DNA from: Pseudomonas pseudonitroreducens
GTDB taxonomy: Bacteria > Pseudomonadota > Gammaproteobacteria > Pseudomonadales > Pseudomonadaceae
DNA length: 35,857 nt
NCBI RefSeq assembly: GCF_021603645.1
Contig: NZ_BQHJ01000020.1
Location: forward strand, 1 to 35,857
Reading direction: 5' to 3'
The notes under the pieces were generated by a model. The model had not been told where the DNA came from. It searched no databases and saw nothing but the letters and a program-made list of their open reading frames with translations. Below are positions 25,999 through 35,435 of this stretch, in pieces. The translations under genes were made by a program, and so were the position numbers. Every line of letters starts with the position of its first letter. The stretch's first letter is position 1.

Positions 25999-27039
25999 TC
26001 AGTGCGCCGCAGCCACCTCGTCCCGACAGGCCGAAGGACTCCGTCCGGTCCAGCGCTTGAAGGCCCGGCGGAATCCGCGCACATCGCTGTAGCCGAGGGC
26101 TTCGGCAATGCGCTCGATGGGCATCTCCGGGTTGCCCAGCAGGCTCATGGCGCGCGCCCGGCGTACCTGCTCGTGCAGGGTCTCGAAGGTTATCTCGTGC
26201 TCGCTCAGGCGCCGCCGCAGGGTGCGGCTGCTCATGTTCAGGCCGGCAGCCACCTTGTCGATGGGGCAGCCTGATGGCAGGTCGCGGAGAATGGCACGCT
26301 CGACGGTTTGCAGCAGGTCGCTCTTCTGCTGCACCTGGGCACATTCGGCTTCCAGCAGGTTGAGTGCCTGGCGCAACGCAACGGGCTGGTGGCTGGGCAG
26401 TGCCGCGTCCAGCCAATGGCTGGCGATCACCATGCGATTGTGCAGGCAGCCGAAGCGCAGGTTCGGCCCCAGCAGGCGCCGGTACTCGGCCTCATAGCTG
26501 GGCGCGGCGTGGGTGAACTCGAAACGCAGGGGCTGGAACGCATCGCCGATAAGGGCGCGGTTGTAGACCAGTACGCTGGCGAAGAACTCCTCCACCGCGA
26601 ACACCTGGACATCCGTGTAGGGCAGCCGGCACTCGACTTCGATATGGCTTTCCTCGGGGCCTTCCTGCAGGTGGCAGACCGTCATCCCGCCGGTGGTGTG
26701 CTGGAAACGCCGGCCCACCTCGAAGGCGTCGCGCAGGGTCTTGCACAGGGACAGCACATGGCCGAGCAGGCCCAGGGTGCCGAGCACGTTGTGGTCACCG
26801 ACCCAGAGGCCCAGGCCGCGCTCGGGCAGGGCCTCCAGCGCGCGCTGGATCATGCTCACGGCCTGGCGGTAGGAAATGCGCTGCGTCGGGTCCTGCAGTT
26901 CGTCGGCCGTGAAGCCGAGCCCCAGGCACAGGCGCTCACCACTGACGCCCCGGGCGCTGGCGACCTCGGCGAGAGTCTGCAGCAGGAAGGGCGAAACCAG
27001 GGCCAGGTCGAGCTGGGCATCGATAGGGATACTGGGCAT
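25999..27039 (-). CDS. AraC-family transcriptional regulator with Arabinose_bd-type sensor domain
   Basis: 346 residues. The N-terminal domain (about 20-210: LASPFLLQTL-type start, YRQAVSMIQRALEALPERGLGLWVG, VFAVEEFFASVLVYNRAL) belongs to the sensor type seen in OruR/ArgR-like AraC regulators. The C-terminal HTH follows at about 240-340 (DKVAAGLNMSSRTLRRRL, IAEALGYSDVRGFRRAFKRWTGRSPS). I chose the ATG at 27039 although its ribosome site is weak; the longer open frame has no homology. It is divergent from the DUF1254 gene at 27357 and is the best local candidate for its regulator. Confidence 0.88.
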   Translation of the reverse strand: MPSIPIDAQLDLALVSPFLLQTLAEVASARGVSGERLCLGLGFTADELQDPTQRISYRQAVSMIQRALEALPERGLGLWVGDHNVLGTLGLLGHVLSLCKTLRDAFEVGRRFQHTTGGMTVCHLQEGPEESHIEVECRLPYTDVQVFAVEEFFASVLVYNRALIGDAFQPLRFEFTHAAPSYEAEYRRLLGPNLRFGCLHNRMVIASHWLDAALPSHQPVALRQALNLLEAECAQVQQKSDLLQTVERAILRDLPSGCPIDKVAAGLNMSSRTLRRRLSEHEITFETLHEQVRRARAMSLLGNPEMPIERIAEALGYSDVRGFRRAFKRWTGRSPSACRDEVAAAH

Positions 27040-27356
27040 GGAGGCTGATCTCGAATCCGGGTGCCTGGAATTCTTGTTCTGCGGCTGACACGCGGCCTGG
27101 CCATCATAACCCGACGGCGGGCGCGCCATGATCGAGCGTAACAGAATATTACAAGCCGCCTACCCTCGCCTCCCGGCAGCGCCTCGACCGTACAGCCCGC
27201 GGCGCCGCGGAAATCAGCAACTACACTGCGCGGATACCCGCTCCCTTCTATGCCAGCAGTCAATCGTCGGTCCTGGCCACGCCCTGAGGCGAACCGAGGG
27301 CAGCGGTTGGGTCAGGTGGGAACAGCCCGGTCAGCTGATCCACAAGAGGAGGCCCA
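27040..27356. promoter_or_regulatory. Divergent promoter region between AraC-type regulator and DUF1254 gene
   Basis: No gene supported. A 14-base perfect palindrome CCGCGGCGCCGCGG lies at 27197-27210. An AT-rich patch (TAACAGAATATTACAA, about 27137-27152) may hold a promoter. GAGGAGG precedes the ATG at 27357. I see no clear pair of AraC half-sites by eye. Confidence 0.35.
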
Positions 27357-28859
27357 ATGCAGGCCATGGAACGATCGACACCCCGCAAGACCGCACTGTT
27401 CAGCGGTGCCAGCCATGTGCTGCCCGCGCTGCTGATCGCCAGCAGCTTGTTCGTCGGTGGTAGCGCCTTGGCGACGGAACCCCTGGGCGGCCAGCCGCCC
27501 GCCGGCTCCAGCCCCTCGGTGAAGGACTTCGACTACCAGATCAAGTACCAGCGCGCCTTCGAAGCCATCCTCTGGAACATGCCGGCGATCTCCATCTATT
27601 CGTTCCGCCGCGCCGCCTTCGAGGAGCTGGGGTACAAGGACAACGACATCATCGCCTACTCGCAGACGGCGACGCCGCAGCTCGAGGCTTTGACGGCCAA
27701 CAGCACCACGCCCTACATCGCCGCCTACACCGACCTGCGCAAGGGCCCGGTAGTCCTCGAGATTCCACCGGCGGGTGCGGCCGGCAGCCTCTACGGCCAG
27801 GTCGTCGATGCCTGGCAGTTCACCATTGCCGATGTCGGCCCCGCGGGCGTCGACAAGGGCAAAGGCGGCAAGTACCTCTTCACCGCGCCGGACTACAAGG
27901 GCGAAATCCCCAAGGGCTACTTCCACGTCGCCTCGCCGAACTACCGCATCGCCTTTGCCTTCCGCTCCGTCCCCGCCGCCGGGAAGACAGCGGCGGACGC
28001 TTACCAGTACGCCAGGCAGTTGCGCATGTATTACCTGGAGCAGGCGAAGAACCCGCCGCAGCAGAAGTTCATCGACCCCAGCCACCAGCGCTACCCGACG
28101 CTGCCGTTCTACGACGAGCGCCACTTCGAGGACATGCACGCGATCATGAGCGTCGAGCCGGTCCGCGAGCACGACAAGCTGATGATGGGCATGCTGGCTT
28201 CGCTGGGCATCGAGAAAGGCAAACCCTTCGCGCCCGATGAAACGGCCAGGCGCGCCATGCACCAGGCCGCCATCGACGCCTGGTTCTACCTGCAGGAGTG
28301 GTTCGACAAGAACATGGCCAAGCGCGTGTACTGGCCCGACCGTCACTACGTCTCGCTGTTGCAGGCGGACAGGAACCACGCGTTCAAGTTCGTCTACGAC
28401 GACCGTATCGACCTGACCGAACGCGCCGCGGAATACTTCTGGTGCACCTACATGCCCAAGGTGCTCAGCGCTTCCCCGGCCACTTCCTACCAGATGGCCA
28501 TGGCCGACAAGGACGGCAAGCCGCTGGAGGCCGGCAAGCTGTACAAGGTCGAGGTCCCCGCGAAGATGCCGGTCAAGCAGTTCTGGGCCCTGACCGTCTA
28601 CGACCGCGCCACCTTCTCCTTCATCTACAGCGACAGCAACCGCACCACCCTGTCGTCCTTCGATGTCGACAAGATGAAGAAGAACGCCGACGGCGGCGTC
28701 ACCCTCTACGTCGGGCCCAAGGCGCCGGAGGGCCTGGAATCAAACTGGATTCCCACCTCGGGCAAACGCCCGCTGCCAGCCCTCCGTTTCTACGGGCCGA
28801 CGCAGGAATTCAACGACAAGACCTTCAAGATGCCCGACTTCGAGCGGGTCGCCGACTGA
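27357..28859 (+). CDS. DUF1254/DUF1214 secreted protein
   Basis: 500 residues. The signal peptide has a long n-region (hydrophobic core about 20-38, cut near SALA/TEPLGG), so it acts in the periplasm or outside. The N-terminal DUF1254 part includes YQRAFEAILWNMPAISIYSFRRA and the C-terminal DUF1214 part includes FWALTVYDRATFSFI and GGVTLYVGPKAPEG..NWIPT. The family is widespread in environmental bacteria; its biochemical function is not established. Strong GAGGAGG ribosome site. It converges on a second family member and is divergent from an AraC-type regulator. Confidence 0.88.
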   Translation: MQAMERSTPRKTALFSGASHVLPALLIASSLFVGGSALATEPLGGQPPAGSSPSVKDFDYQIKYQRAFEAILWNMPAISIYSFRRAAFEELGYKDNDIIAYSQTATPQLEALTANSTTPYIAAYTDLRKGPVVLEIPPAGAAGSLYGQVVDAWQFTIADVGPAGVDKGKGGKYLFTAPDYKGEIPKGYFHVASPNYRIAFAFRSVPAAGKTAADAYQYARQLRMYYLEQAKNPPQQKFIDPSHQRYPTLPFYDERHFEDMHAIMSVEPVREHDKLMMGMLASLGIEKGKPFAPDETARRAMHQAAIDAWFYLQEWFDKNMAKRVYWPDRHYVSLLQADRNHAFKFVYDDRIDLTERAAEYFWCTYMPKVLSASPATSYQMAMADKDGKPLEAGKLYKVEVPAKMPVKQFWALTVYDRATFSFIYSDSNRTTLSSFDVDKMKKNADGGVTLYVGPKAPEGLESNWIPTSGKRPLPALRFYGPTQEFNDKTFKMPDFERVAD

Positions 28860-28878
28860 TCAGCAGCGCCAGCCCGCA

Positions 28879-28913
28879 GGCGGCCGGGAGAGTCGGTTGA
28901 ACTCCCGGCCGCC
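28879..28913. terminator. Hairpin terminator between convergent DUF1254 genes
   Basis: GGCGGCCGGGAG (28879-28890) pairs perfectly with CTCCCGGCCGCC (28902-28913) around 11 bases. It fills the 60-base gap between the two convergent stops. There is no clear T-run on either side, so it may need Rho or act only as a transcript-end stabiliser. Confidence 0.65.
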
Positions 28914-28919
28914 CCCTCC

Positions 28920-30383
28920 TCAATGGGCCCGGACAGCCGCCGGCGGCGTCCACTCCCCGTTCAGCACCTCAGGCTTGGCCCAGTAGGTGCGAATGGTCAT
29001 CTCGAACTCGCTTTTCGGCGCCGGCAGCCAGTTGGCCTCCTTGTCCTTGCCCGGCGAGTCGTGCTGCACGTAGATGGTCAGCGAACCGTCGTCGTTGTAC
29101 TTCATGCGGTCCAGGTTCTTGGTGCCGACCGAGTAGCGCTTGAGCGAGTTGGCCGCGAAGAAGTGCTTGGGGTCGTACATCGTCAGCGACCAGAAACCGT
29201 TCGCTGGCGGTGTCTGGCCCTTTGCGAAGGTCACGGTGTAGCTGTGATTGCCGTTGAGGCGCTCGCCCTTGCCATCCACCTCGAGGAAGAAGTAGCGGGT
29301 TTCCTCGGGTTGGTTGGTGTACATGTTGGACTTCGCCGTCGCCGTGCGGGTCAGGTAGTCATTGCCCCAGCGGGCGACGTTGGTGGGCGAGTTCCAGCCG
29401 TTGGGCAGGCGCGAGCCGTTGGTGCGGAAGGAGAACAGCGGGGTGATCACCTGCTCCTCGGTCTCGACCGCAGTCTTGACCAGCACGTCCTTGATCGCCG
29501 GGTCCTTCGCGGCGGCGTCCAGTACCGCACGCAGCATGGCGTAACGGCTTTCCTCGCCGGCCAGCGGCGGCACCTTGTCGAGTATCTGCGGCAGTTCATC
29601 GAAGAACTTGTTCGGGTCCACCCAGCGGGTCTCGCTGGAGGAGCTCTGCGCAGCGGGGAAATGCGGGGTCTTGGTCCAGTCCTTGGTGACGGATTTGCCG
29701 TTGTACTTGCTCAGCGGATAGACCACCACCTGCTGCAGTACCTTCTTCACCGCCTCGTGGTCGGCTTCGCTGTCGCCCATGAAGACACGCGGGCCGATAG
29801 CGATGAATTCGGTGGGAGACTTGATCACCTCGGTGATGCCTTCAGGCACCGTACCCTTCCAGTTGGGCCCTACCACCAGGTAATTGCCCGGCTTGGTGCC
29901 GTACTGCTTGCCGAGCTTGGAAAACTCTTCGCTGCGGGCGTCATACAGGGCGTAGACCCAGAAGCGGTCGCCAAAATCCGGTACCTGCAGGACCACCGGA
30001 TCGTCATCGGTGGCGCCGAAGCCGAATCCGTAGACCACGTCCTGGTTCGGGTGCGCGACCCAGTGCTGCTCAGGGGAAATGTAGTCACTGAGCATGCTGA
30101 CGTAGCCAACCGGCGCGGCGGGCAGGATGCCGCCCATCAGGCCCGGTTCCGGAGCCTTGGAGAAAGACGCCCGGCGATTGAATGCATTGACCAGCGGCCA
30201 GCCCCACAGATAGGCGTCCTGGGCGATCACCCGTGCGCTGGACGGCGTGATCACGGTACCGGCGGGAATGCCCGGCACCTCGGCGGCCGGCTTGCCAGAC
30301 GAGTTCTCGCCCGCCTGGGCGCCAATGGACAGGGTGGTGCACAGTGCCAGGGCGAGCAGGCTGAATCCGATCTTGTGCTTCAT
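28920..30383 (-). CDS. DUF1254/DUF1214 secreted protein, second copy
   Basis: 487 residues. The signal peptide MKHKIGFSLLALALCTTLSIGAQA supports the ATG at 30383; the frame is open 58 codons further upstream without similarity. DUF1254 hallmarks are QDAYLWGWPLVNAFNRR, MLSDYISPEQHWVAHPNQDVVYGFGF and VLQVPDFGDRFWVYALYD. DUF1214 hallmarks are GFWSLTMYDPKHFF and GSLTIYVQHDSPGKD..NWLPAP. It lies 255 bases downstream of the RND gene on the same strand and may have its own promoter. It is clearly diverged from the copy at 27357, with both halves recognisable. Confidence 0.88.
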   Translation of the reverse strand: MKHKIGFSLLALALCTTLSIGAQAGENSSGKPAAEVPGIPAGTVITPSSARVIAQDAYLWGWPLVNAFNRRASFSKAPEPGLMGGILPAAPVGYVSMLSDYISPEQHWVAHPNQDVVYGFGFGATDDDPVVLQVPDFGDRFWVYALYDARSEEFSKLGKQYGTKPGNYLVVGPNWKGTVPEGITEVIKSPTEFIAIGPRVFMGDSEADHEAVKKVLQQVVVYPLSKYNGKSVTKDWTKTPHFPAAQSSSSETRWVDPNKFFDELPQILDKVPPLAGEESRYAMLRAVLDAAAKDPAIKDVLVKTAVETEEQVITPLFSFRTNGSRLPNGWNSPTNVARWGNDYLTRTATAKSNMYTNQPEETRYFFLEVDGKGERLNGNHSYTVTFAKGQTPPANGFWSLTMYDPKHFFAANSLKRYSVGTKNLDRMKYNDDGSLTIYVQHDSPGKDKEANWLPAPKSEFEMTIRTYWAKPEVLNGEWTPPAAVRAH

Positions 30384-30638
30384 CAAGTATCTAACTCCAT
30401 AGGGTCGTTGGGGCCTTTCAGGGGAAACTTGCGGGCACGCGATCTGACGGGAACTACCGCTGCATCGAATTCCGTGGCGCCAGAATAAAGGTAGCTCCGG
30501 CGCTGCGGCTGGCAAATGCAACCCGACCCCAACTTTCCGGGCCGGGTTTCTCGGCAAATCCCCGACAAGCGTCGATGACCTCTGTGCTCGCTTCGCGTGC
30601 TCGTTGCAGCAGGATGGGTTGCCCCGCCCTGCCCTTGA

Positions 30639-33032
30639 TCAGTGCCGACTGGCGTCGACGGGGCGTACCAGCCAGGCCGCCAGCGCCGGCAGCAGGAGGA
30701 TCGCGCCGAGCAGGTTGACCAGGAACATGAAGGCCAGAAGGATGCCCATGTCGGCCTGGAACTTCAGGGAGGAGAACGCCCAGGTGGCAATGGACAGGGT
30801 CATGGTCACGGCGGTGAATACCGATGCCGTGCCGCGCTGCTTCAGTGCCTCGACGAAGGCCTCGCGCAGGCTGCAGCCACGCTCATGCATCTCGTGCTTG
30901 ATCCGCTCGAACAGGTAGATGCCGTAGTCGACCCCGACCCCGACGCCCAGCGCGACCACCGGCAGCGTGTTCACCTTGACGCCGATGCCCAGCAAGGCCA
31001 TCAGCGCATTGCACAGCACCGTCACCAGGGCCAGCGGCACGATCACGCACAAGGTGATGCGCCAGGAGCGGAACATCCACAGGCACAGCAGCGTGACCGA
31101 GGCGAACAGCGCGCTGTTCACCAGCTTGTCGCCGGCATGCACCACTTCATTGGTGGCGGCCATCACGCCGACGTTGCCGGAGGCCAGCTGGAATTCGACC
31201 TGGTCGTTGTCGTTGGCGGCCTTGAATGCCTTGATCTTGCCCATCAGCGTGGCGATGGTGTCGGCCTGGTGGTCGCGGGTGTAGATCGATACCGGGATCG
31301 CGTTGCAGGCGCTGTTCATGTATTCGGTGCCAACGCGCGTGGCGAAGCCTACGCCCTGGGCGATCTGCGCGGTGGGCTCGGGCAGCACGCGCCACTTCAG
31401 GTCGGTCTCGGCATAGGCCTGGGTGATGCTGCCGACGAAGCCGGCCAGGCTGCGCACCGAGGACACACCGTCATCCTGGCGCAGATACAGTTCCAGCTCA
31501 CCGATAGGGTCCAGCACCTCACGCTTCACGCAGGGGGTTTCCTCGCTGCCCTTGGCGCGGGCGATGACCTGCAACAGATCGACACCGATGGCGAAGTCCC
31601 GCGTGATAACGGCAACGTCCTGGTTGTAACGCGAATCCGCGCGCAGTTCCGGCACTCCGGCGCCGATATCGCCAACGTGCAGGTGCCGCGCCTCGAACAG
31701 GCCAAAGCCCAGCAGCAGCGCCGCGCAACCCAGTGCCCAGGCAGCGCCGCGGCGGGTCGCCAGAACCCCCAGGCGCTCCCACAGTGCTGCGCCGAGGGTT
31801 TCCTTGCCGCGCAGCTTCTGCGCATCGGCGGCAGACAGGCGCATGAACGAGAGCAGGATCGGCAGCAGCATCTTGTTGGTGACGATCATCACCGAGACGC
31901 CCAGCGTGGCGGTGATGGCCAGCTCGCGGACCATCTCGATATCCACCAGCGCGATCACCACGAAGCCCAGCGCATTCGCCAGCAGTGCCACCGCACCGGG
32001 AATGAACAGCTTCTGGAAACAGTTGCGCGAGGCGGTCACGCCATCAGCGCCGTGCAAGGTCTCCAGCTTCCACGCATTGGTCATCTGCACCGCATGGGAA
32101 ACGCCGATGGAGAAGATCAGGAACGGCACCAGGATCGACATCGGGTCCAGGGTCAGCCCCAGCAGCGGCAGCAGGCCGAGCAGCCAGATCACCGGCACCA
32201 CGGCGCAGATCAGCGCCCAGCCGGTGAGCATCAGCGAGCCGGAGTACCAGAACAGCAGAACCGCGGTGATGACGAAGGCGATGATGAAGAAGATCAGCAC
32301 GCCCGACGCACCCTCGGCGATATCGCCGACGGATTTGGCGAAGCCGATGATGTGAATGCTGATATCCGCGCTCTGGTTTTCCTGGCGGATCTGTTCGAGC
32401 TTCTTCGCCACGTCCTGCAGGTCGAGGCGCTGCCCCGTAACCGGGTCGGTTTCCTGCAGGTTGGCAACCACCATGGCCGCGGACAGATCGCTGGAAACGA
32501 TGCGCCCGACCCAGTCGGATTTCAGCGTGCGCTCGCGCACCTGGGCGATCTGCTGGGGCTTGCCGGCGTAACTGGAATCCACCAGGTTGCCGCCGGTGAA
32601 GCCATCCTCCACCACTTCGGTGTAACGCACGTTGGAGGTGAACAGCGAGGTCACCGAACTGCGCTCCACGCCATTGATGAAGAACACTTCATCGGAGACC
32701 TTGCGCAGCGCGGCCATGGCCTGCGGCGTGAAGATTTCGCCCTTGTTGTTCTTCACCGCGACCAGCACCTTGTTGGCGCCGCCGAAGTCCTTCTGGTACT
32801 CCAGGAAGGTCTTCATGTACTCGTGGTGCAGCGGGATCATCTTGAAGAAGCCCGCCTCCGCCTTGAGCTGGCCGGCACTGTAGCCCAGCGCCAGGGTGAT
32901 CAGGATGAACAGCGCGAGCAGCGGCTTGCGCTGGTGGAAGATCCAGTAGGACACCCGCCCTACCACTCCGCGGGAGAAGTTCTGGCGCTCCAGATGCTCG
33001 GCATTCTTCACAAAGTTTTCCTGCATGCTCAT
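30639..33032 (-). CDS. RND-superfamily (MmpL/COG1033-type) transporter
   Basis: 797 residues, inner membrane. It has two similar halves, each with one helix, a large periplasmic loop and five more helices (first helix about 33-51; LIFFIIAFVITAVLLFW, VSHAVQMTNAW; second half LFASVTLLCLWMF, VGVDYGIYLFERIKHEM). This layout without an obvious membrane-fusion partner is that of hydrophobe/lipid transporters (MMPL family) as opposed to tripartite drug pumps. Three bases separate it from the YCF48-like gene upstream. Together with DUF1329 and DUF1302 it forms a set that recurs in proteobacteria beside catabolic genes for hydrophobic compounds (recollection, not tested here). Confidence 0.9.
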   Translation of the reverse strand: MSMQENFVKNAEHLERQNFSRGVVGRVSYWIFHQRKPLLALFILITLALGYSAGQLKAEAGFFKMIPLHHEYMKTFLEYQKDFGGANKVLVAVKNNKGEIFTPQAMAALRKVSDEVFFINGVERSSVTSLFTSNVRYTEVVEDGFTGGNLVDSSYAGKPQQIAQVRERTLKSDWVGRIVSSDLSAAMVVANLQETDPVTGQRLDLQDVAKKLEQIRQENQSADISIHIIGFAKSVGDIAEGASGVLIFFIIAFVITAVLLFWYSGSLMLTGWALICAVVPVIWLLGLLPLLGLTLDPMSILVPFLIFSIGVSHAVQMTNAWKLETLHGADGVTASRNCFQKLFIPGAVALLANALGFVVIALVDIEMVRELAITATLGVSVMIVTNKMLLPILLSFMRLSAADAQKLRGKETLGAALWERLGVLATRRGAAWALGCAALLLGFGLFEARHLHVGDIGAGVPELRADSRYNQDVAVITRDFAIGVDLLQVIARAKGSEETPCVKREVLDPIGELELYLRQDDGVSSVRSLAGFVGSITQAYAETDLKWRVLPEPTAQIAQGVGFATRVGTEYMNSACNAIPVSIYTRDHQADTIATLMGKIKAFKAANDNDQVEFQLASGNVGVMAATNEVVHAGDKLVNSALFASVTLLCLWMFRSWRITLCVIVPLALVTVLCNALMALLGIGVKVNTLPVVALGVGVGVDYGIYLFERIKHEMHERGCSLREAFVEALKQRGTASVFTAVTMTLSIATWAFSSLKFQADMGILLAFMFLVNLLGAILLLPALAAWLVRPVDASRH

Positions 33033-33035
33033 GGA

Positions 33036-33986
33036 TCAGTCCTGCACTTGGGGCTTGGCCTGGGGAAGCGTCATCACGCCGTGGTCCCCCACTGCCAGAA
33101 GTCGGCCATCGCCGCGCTCGATGGCGCGAGCCAGGCTGGCATGAGTCGAAGGCTGGACGCTGAAGTGGCCGCCCTGGTCATCGCTGGACAGCAACAGCCC
33201 GCTGTTGCCCATCACCAGCACACGGCCGGACTTGAGCTCGACGGCGCCGTTGAGAGCGAAGGTGGTGCCGCTCTGCCGTTGTTCCCAGCTCTGGCCGGCA
33301 TCGGCCGAGTACCAGAGGTTGCCGCGCATGCCGTAGATCAGCAGGCCGCCACCGTTGAGTTGAAGCGCGCCGAACAGGCTGCCGGCGTAGGGACTGGCCA
33401 TGGCCTGCCAGCTCTGCCCATGGTCGGCCGAGCGAGCCAGCGTGCCGCTCTCGCCCACCAGCAACCAATCGCCGTTGGCCAGGGCGATGATCTGCGAGAT
33501 GTGCCGGTCGAAGTCCTCGCCCAGCACGCTGTGGCGCTGCCAGGTGACGCCGTTGTCCGCCGACATCAGGTAAAGCCCGAAAGCGCCCCAGGCGACCATC
33601 CGCCCCTCGCCCATGGCCGCGACGCCCAGCAATGCATCGCCGTTGGTCTCCGCGTCGATCGCCTGCCAGTGGCGGCCGCCATCTTCGGTTTTCAGCAGGG
33701 CGCCGCCGTGTCCAACGGCAATGCCGTGACGGGCATCGGTGAACGCAACACCGGCCAGCGTGCGGGTCGTCGACGTGCGTGTGCTGGTCCAGTGGTCACC
33801 ACTGGCGTCAGCCAGCAACACGACACCCCGCTCGCCGACGGCCACCAGGCCATCGCCGGTATCGGCGACATTGAGCAGGAACACGCGGTCCGGGCGCAGG
33901 GTGTAGTCCGCAGCCGGCGTCTGGGCGAAGGCGTATGAGGCGGGCAGGCAGAGGCCTGCCAGCAGCAGAATCTGGCGTGGCGACAT
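33036..33986 (-). CDS. YCF48-like beta-propeller periplasmic protein
   Basis: 316 residues with a signal peptide (MSPRQILLLAGLCLPASYAFA). At least five repeats carry the BNR/YCF48 pattern of a glycine-rich turn then S-x-D-x-G-x-S/T-W (for example SADNGVTWQ, SADHGQSWQ, SADAGQSWE), predicting a beta-propeller. YCF48 relatives assist assembly of membrane complexes; here it probably serves the RND transporter encoded three bases downstream. I chose the ATG at 33986 because of the signal peptide; a TTG start 18 codons upstream is unlikely. Confidence 0.85.
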   Translation of the reverse strand: MSPRQILLLAGLCLPASYAFAQTPAADYTLRPDRVFLLNVADTGDGLVAVGERGVVLLADASGDHWTSTRTSTTRTLAGVAFTDARHGIAVGHGGALLKTEDGGRHWQAIDAETNGDALLGVAAMGEGRMVAWGAFGLYLMSADNGVTWQRHSVLGEDFDRHISQIIALANGDWLLVGESGTLARSADHGQSWQAMASPYAGSLFGALQLNGGGLLIYGMRGNLWYSADAGQSWEQRQSGTTFALNGAVELKSGRVLVMGNSGLLLSSDDQGGHFSVQPSTHASLARAIERGDGRLLAVGDHGVMTLPQAKPQVQD

Positions 33987-34056
33987 GAACTTGTTTCCAG
34001 CGGGCGAACGGACCGCCAGGGACGGCCCGTTCGGGTTCAACGAAGGTCGATAGCTA

Positions 34057-35412
34057 TCACTTGCCCATGCGGCGCAGCGCGTCGGGCTGGAAGTCGACGA
34101 AGCGACCCTTGATACCGAACGTCCAGGGCTGCGCTTCCTCGTTGGCCAGGCCGGCGAGGTAGTAGCTGCCGTTGCTCAGGTCGTGCCAGATGTTGGCGCG
34201 GTACCAGGGCACCTGGGCGTCGTAGAACTGGACCAGCGGGTGCACGCCGATGCGCCAGAGCGTACCGCGGGTGTCGTAGGCGTCGCTGGCCAGTACGGTC
34301 CAGGAATCCTCGTCGAGGTACATCACGCGCTTGCCGTAGACGTGCTTGGCATCCGGGCGCAGCGTGCCTTCCACCACCCACACGCGGTGCAGCTCGTAGC
34401 GCATGAGGTCCGGGTTCGGCGTATTGGGCGTGAGCAGGTCCTTGTACTTCACTTCCTTGCTGCCCAGCTTGTAGTCGTTGTACGGGACGTACATTTCCTG
34501 CTTGCCGACCAGCTTCCAGTCGAAGCGGTCCGGGGCGCCGTTGTAGCCGTCGAAGTCATCGGTCACACGCAGGCCTTCGGTGCCGTCGTTGACGTTGTCG
34601 TAGGCCAGGTCGGGAGCACGGCGCACGCGGCGCTGGCCGACGTTGTAGATCCACGCCGAACGTACTTCCTTCACCTGGTCGATCGGCTCGTGCACCAGCT
34701 GCACGGTGCCCGCCAGGGTGGCCGGCGAGATGAAGCGCGCAGAATAGTTGAGCAGGCGGTTGTCCGACTGCTTGTCCATGTTGGTGTCGAACACGCGGTT
34801 TTCCTGGATACGCACGGTGTAGAAGTCACCGCTGCCGCGTACCGGGAAGGACGCGTAGGTCCGCTGCAGACCGCCGCCAAGGTAGCGCAGGTTGTGGTTC
34901 CAGATCGCTTCCAGGCCGTTCTTCGGAATCGGGAACGGCGTGGTGGTGCCATTCAGATTGCTTACCCCGAAGCCGTTGAGCTGGGCGTTCACCGCCTCCT
35001 GCCTGACCTTCTCGGCAACCGCCGCCGGGACTGCCGCGGTGCGGTGCGTCGGGTAGACCGGCATCTTGAACGTTGGGTACTTGGCCAGCAGCGCCTGCAT
35101 GCCCGGTGTCACCTTGTCCTTGTACTGCGCCAGGTTGGCGGCGGTGATGGTGAACAGCGGCTTCTCCCCGGCGAAGGGGTCGACGTAGCCCTGCGCCGCG
35201 CCCCAGCCCGCCGGCGGCTGGGGCATGCCGCCGGTGTACGCCGGGATCGAACCATCGGCATTGCCGGCCATCTCGCCGCCCAGCGGCGTGAGATCCTTGC
35301 CCAGGCGCGCGGCCTGTTCGGCAGTGAGTTGTGCGTGGGCCTGGCTGCTCAGGGCGAGCAGCAGGGCCGCCGTCAGGCCGCCCAGGCGCGCGGCACGGTA
35401 TGGCTTGTTCAT
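34057..35412 (-). CDS. DUF1329 secreted protein (outer-membrane lipoprotein-sorting-like)
   Basis: 451 residues. The signal peptide ends SQAHA/QL. DUF1329 hallmarks are LTPLGGEMAGNADGSIPAYTGG, DPFAGEKPLFTITAANL, YPTHRTAA and, towards the end, RYELHRVWVVEGTLR and YLDEDSWTVLASDAYD. The fold is thought to be LolA/LolB-like and to carry a hydrophobic ligand through the periplasm. It lies 23 bases after the DUF1302 stop and 70 bases before the YCF48-like gene, in one operon. Confidence 0.9.
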   Translation of the reverse strand: MNKPYRAARLGGLTAALLLALSSQAHAQLTAEQAARLGKDLTPLGGEMAGNADGSIPAYTGGMPQPPAGWGAAQGYVDPFAGEKPLFTITAANLAQYKDKVTPGMQALLAKYPTFKMPVYPTHRTAAVPAAVAEKVRQEAVNAQLNGFGVSNLNGTTTPFPIPKNGLEAIWNHNLRYLGGGLQRTYASFPVRGSGDFYTVRIQENRVFDTNMDKQSDNRLLNYSARFISPATLAGTVQLVHEPIDQVKEVRSAWIYNVGQRRVRRAPDLAYDNVNDGTEGLRVTDDFDGYNGAPDRFDWKLVGKQEMYVPYNDYKLGSKEVKYKDLLTPNTPNPDLMRYELHRVWVVEGTLRPDAKHVYGKRVMYLDEDSWTVLASDAYDTRGTLWRIGVHPLVQFYDAQVPWYRANIWHDLSNGSYYLAGLANEEAQPWTFGIKGRFVDFQPDALRRMGK

Positions 35413-35435
35413 CGGTATGACCTCTTGTTGTTCTG

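Noticed and set aside
30642-33938. A 1098-codon open frame on the plus strand opposite the RND and YCF48 genes
   Set aside because: It shadows two well-supported minus-strand genes, with a His/Gln/Asp-rich translation of no recognisable fold.
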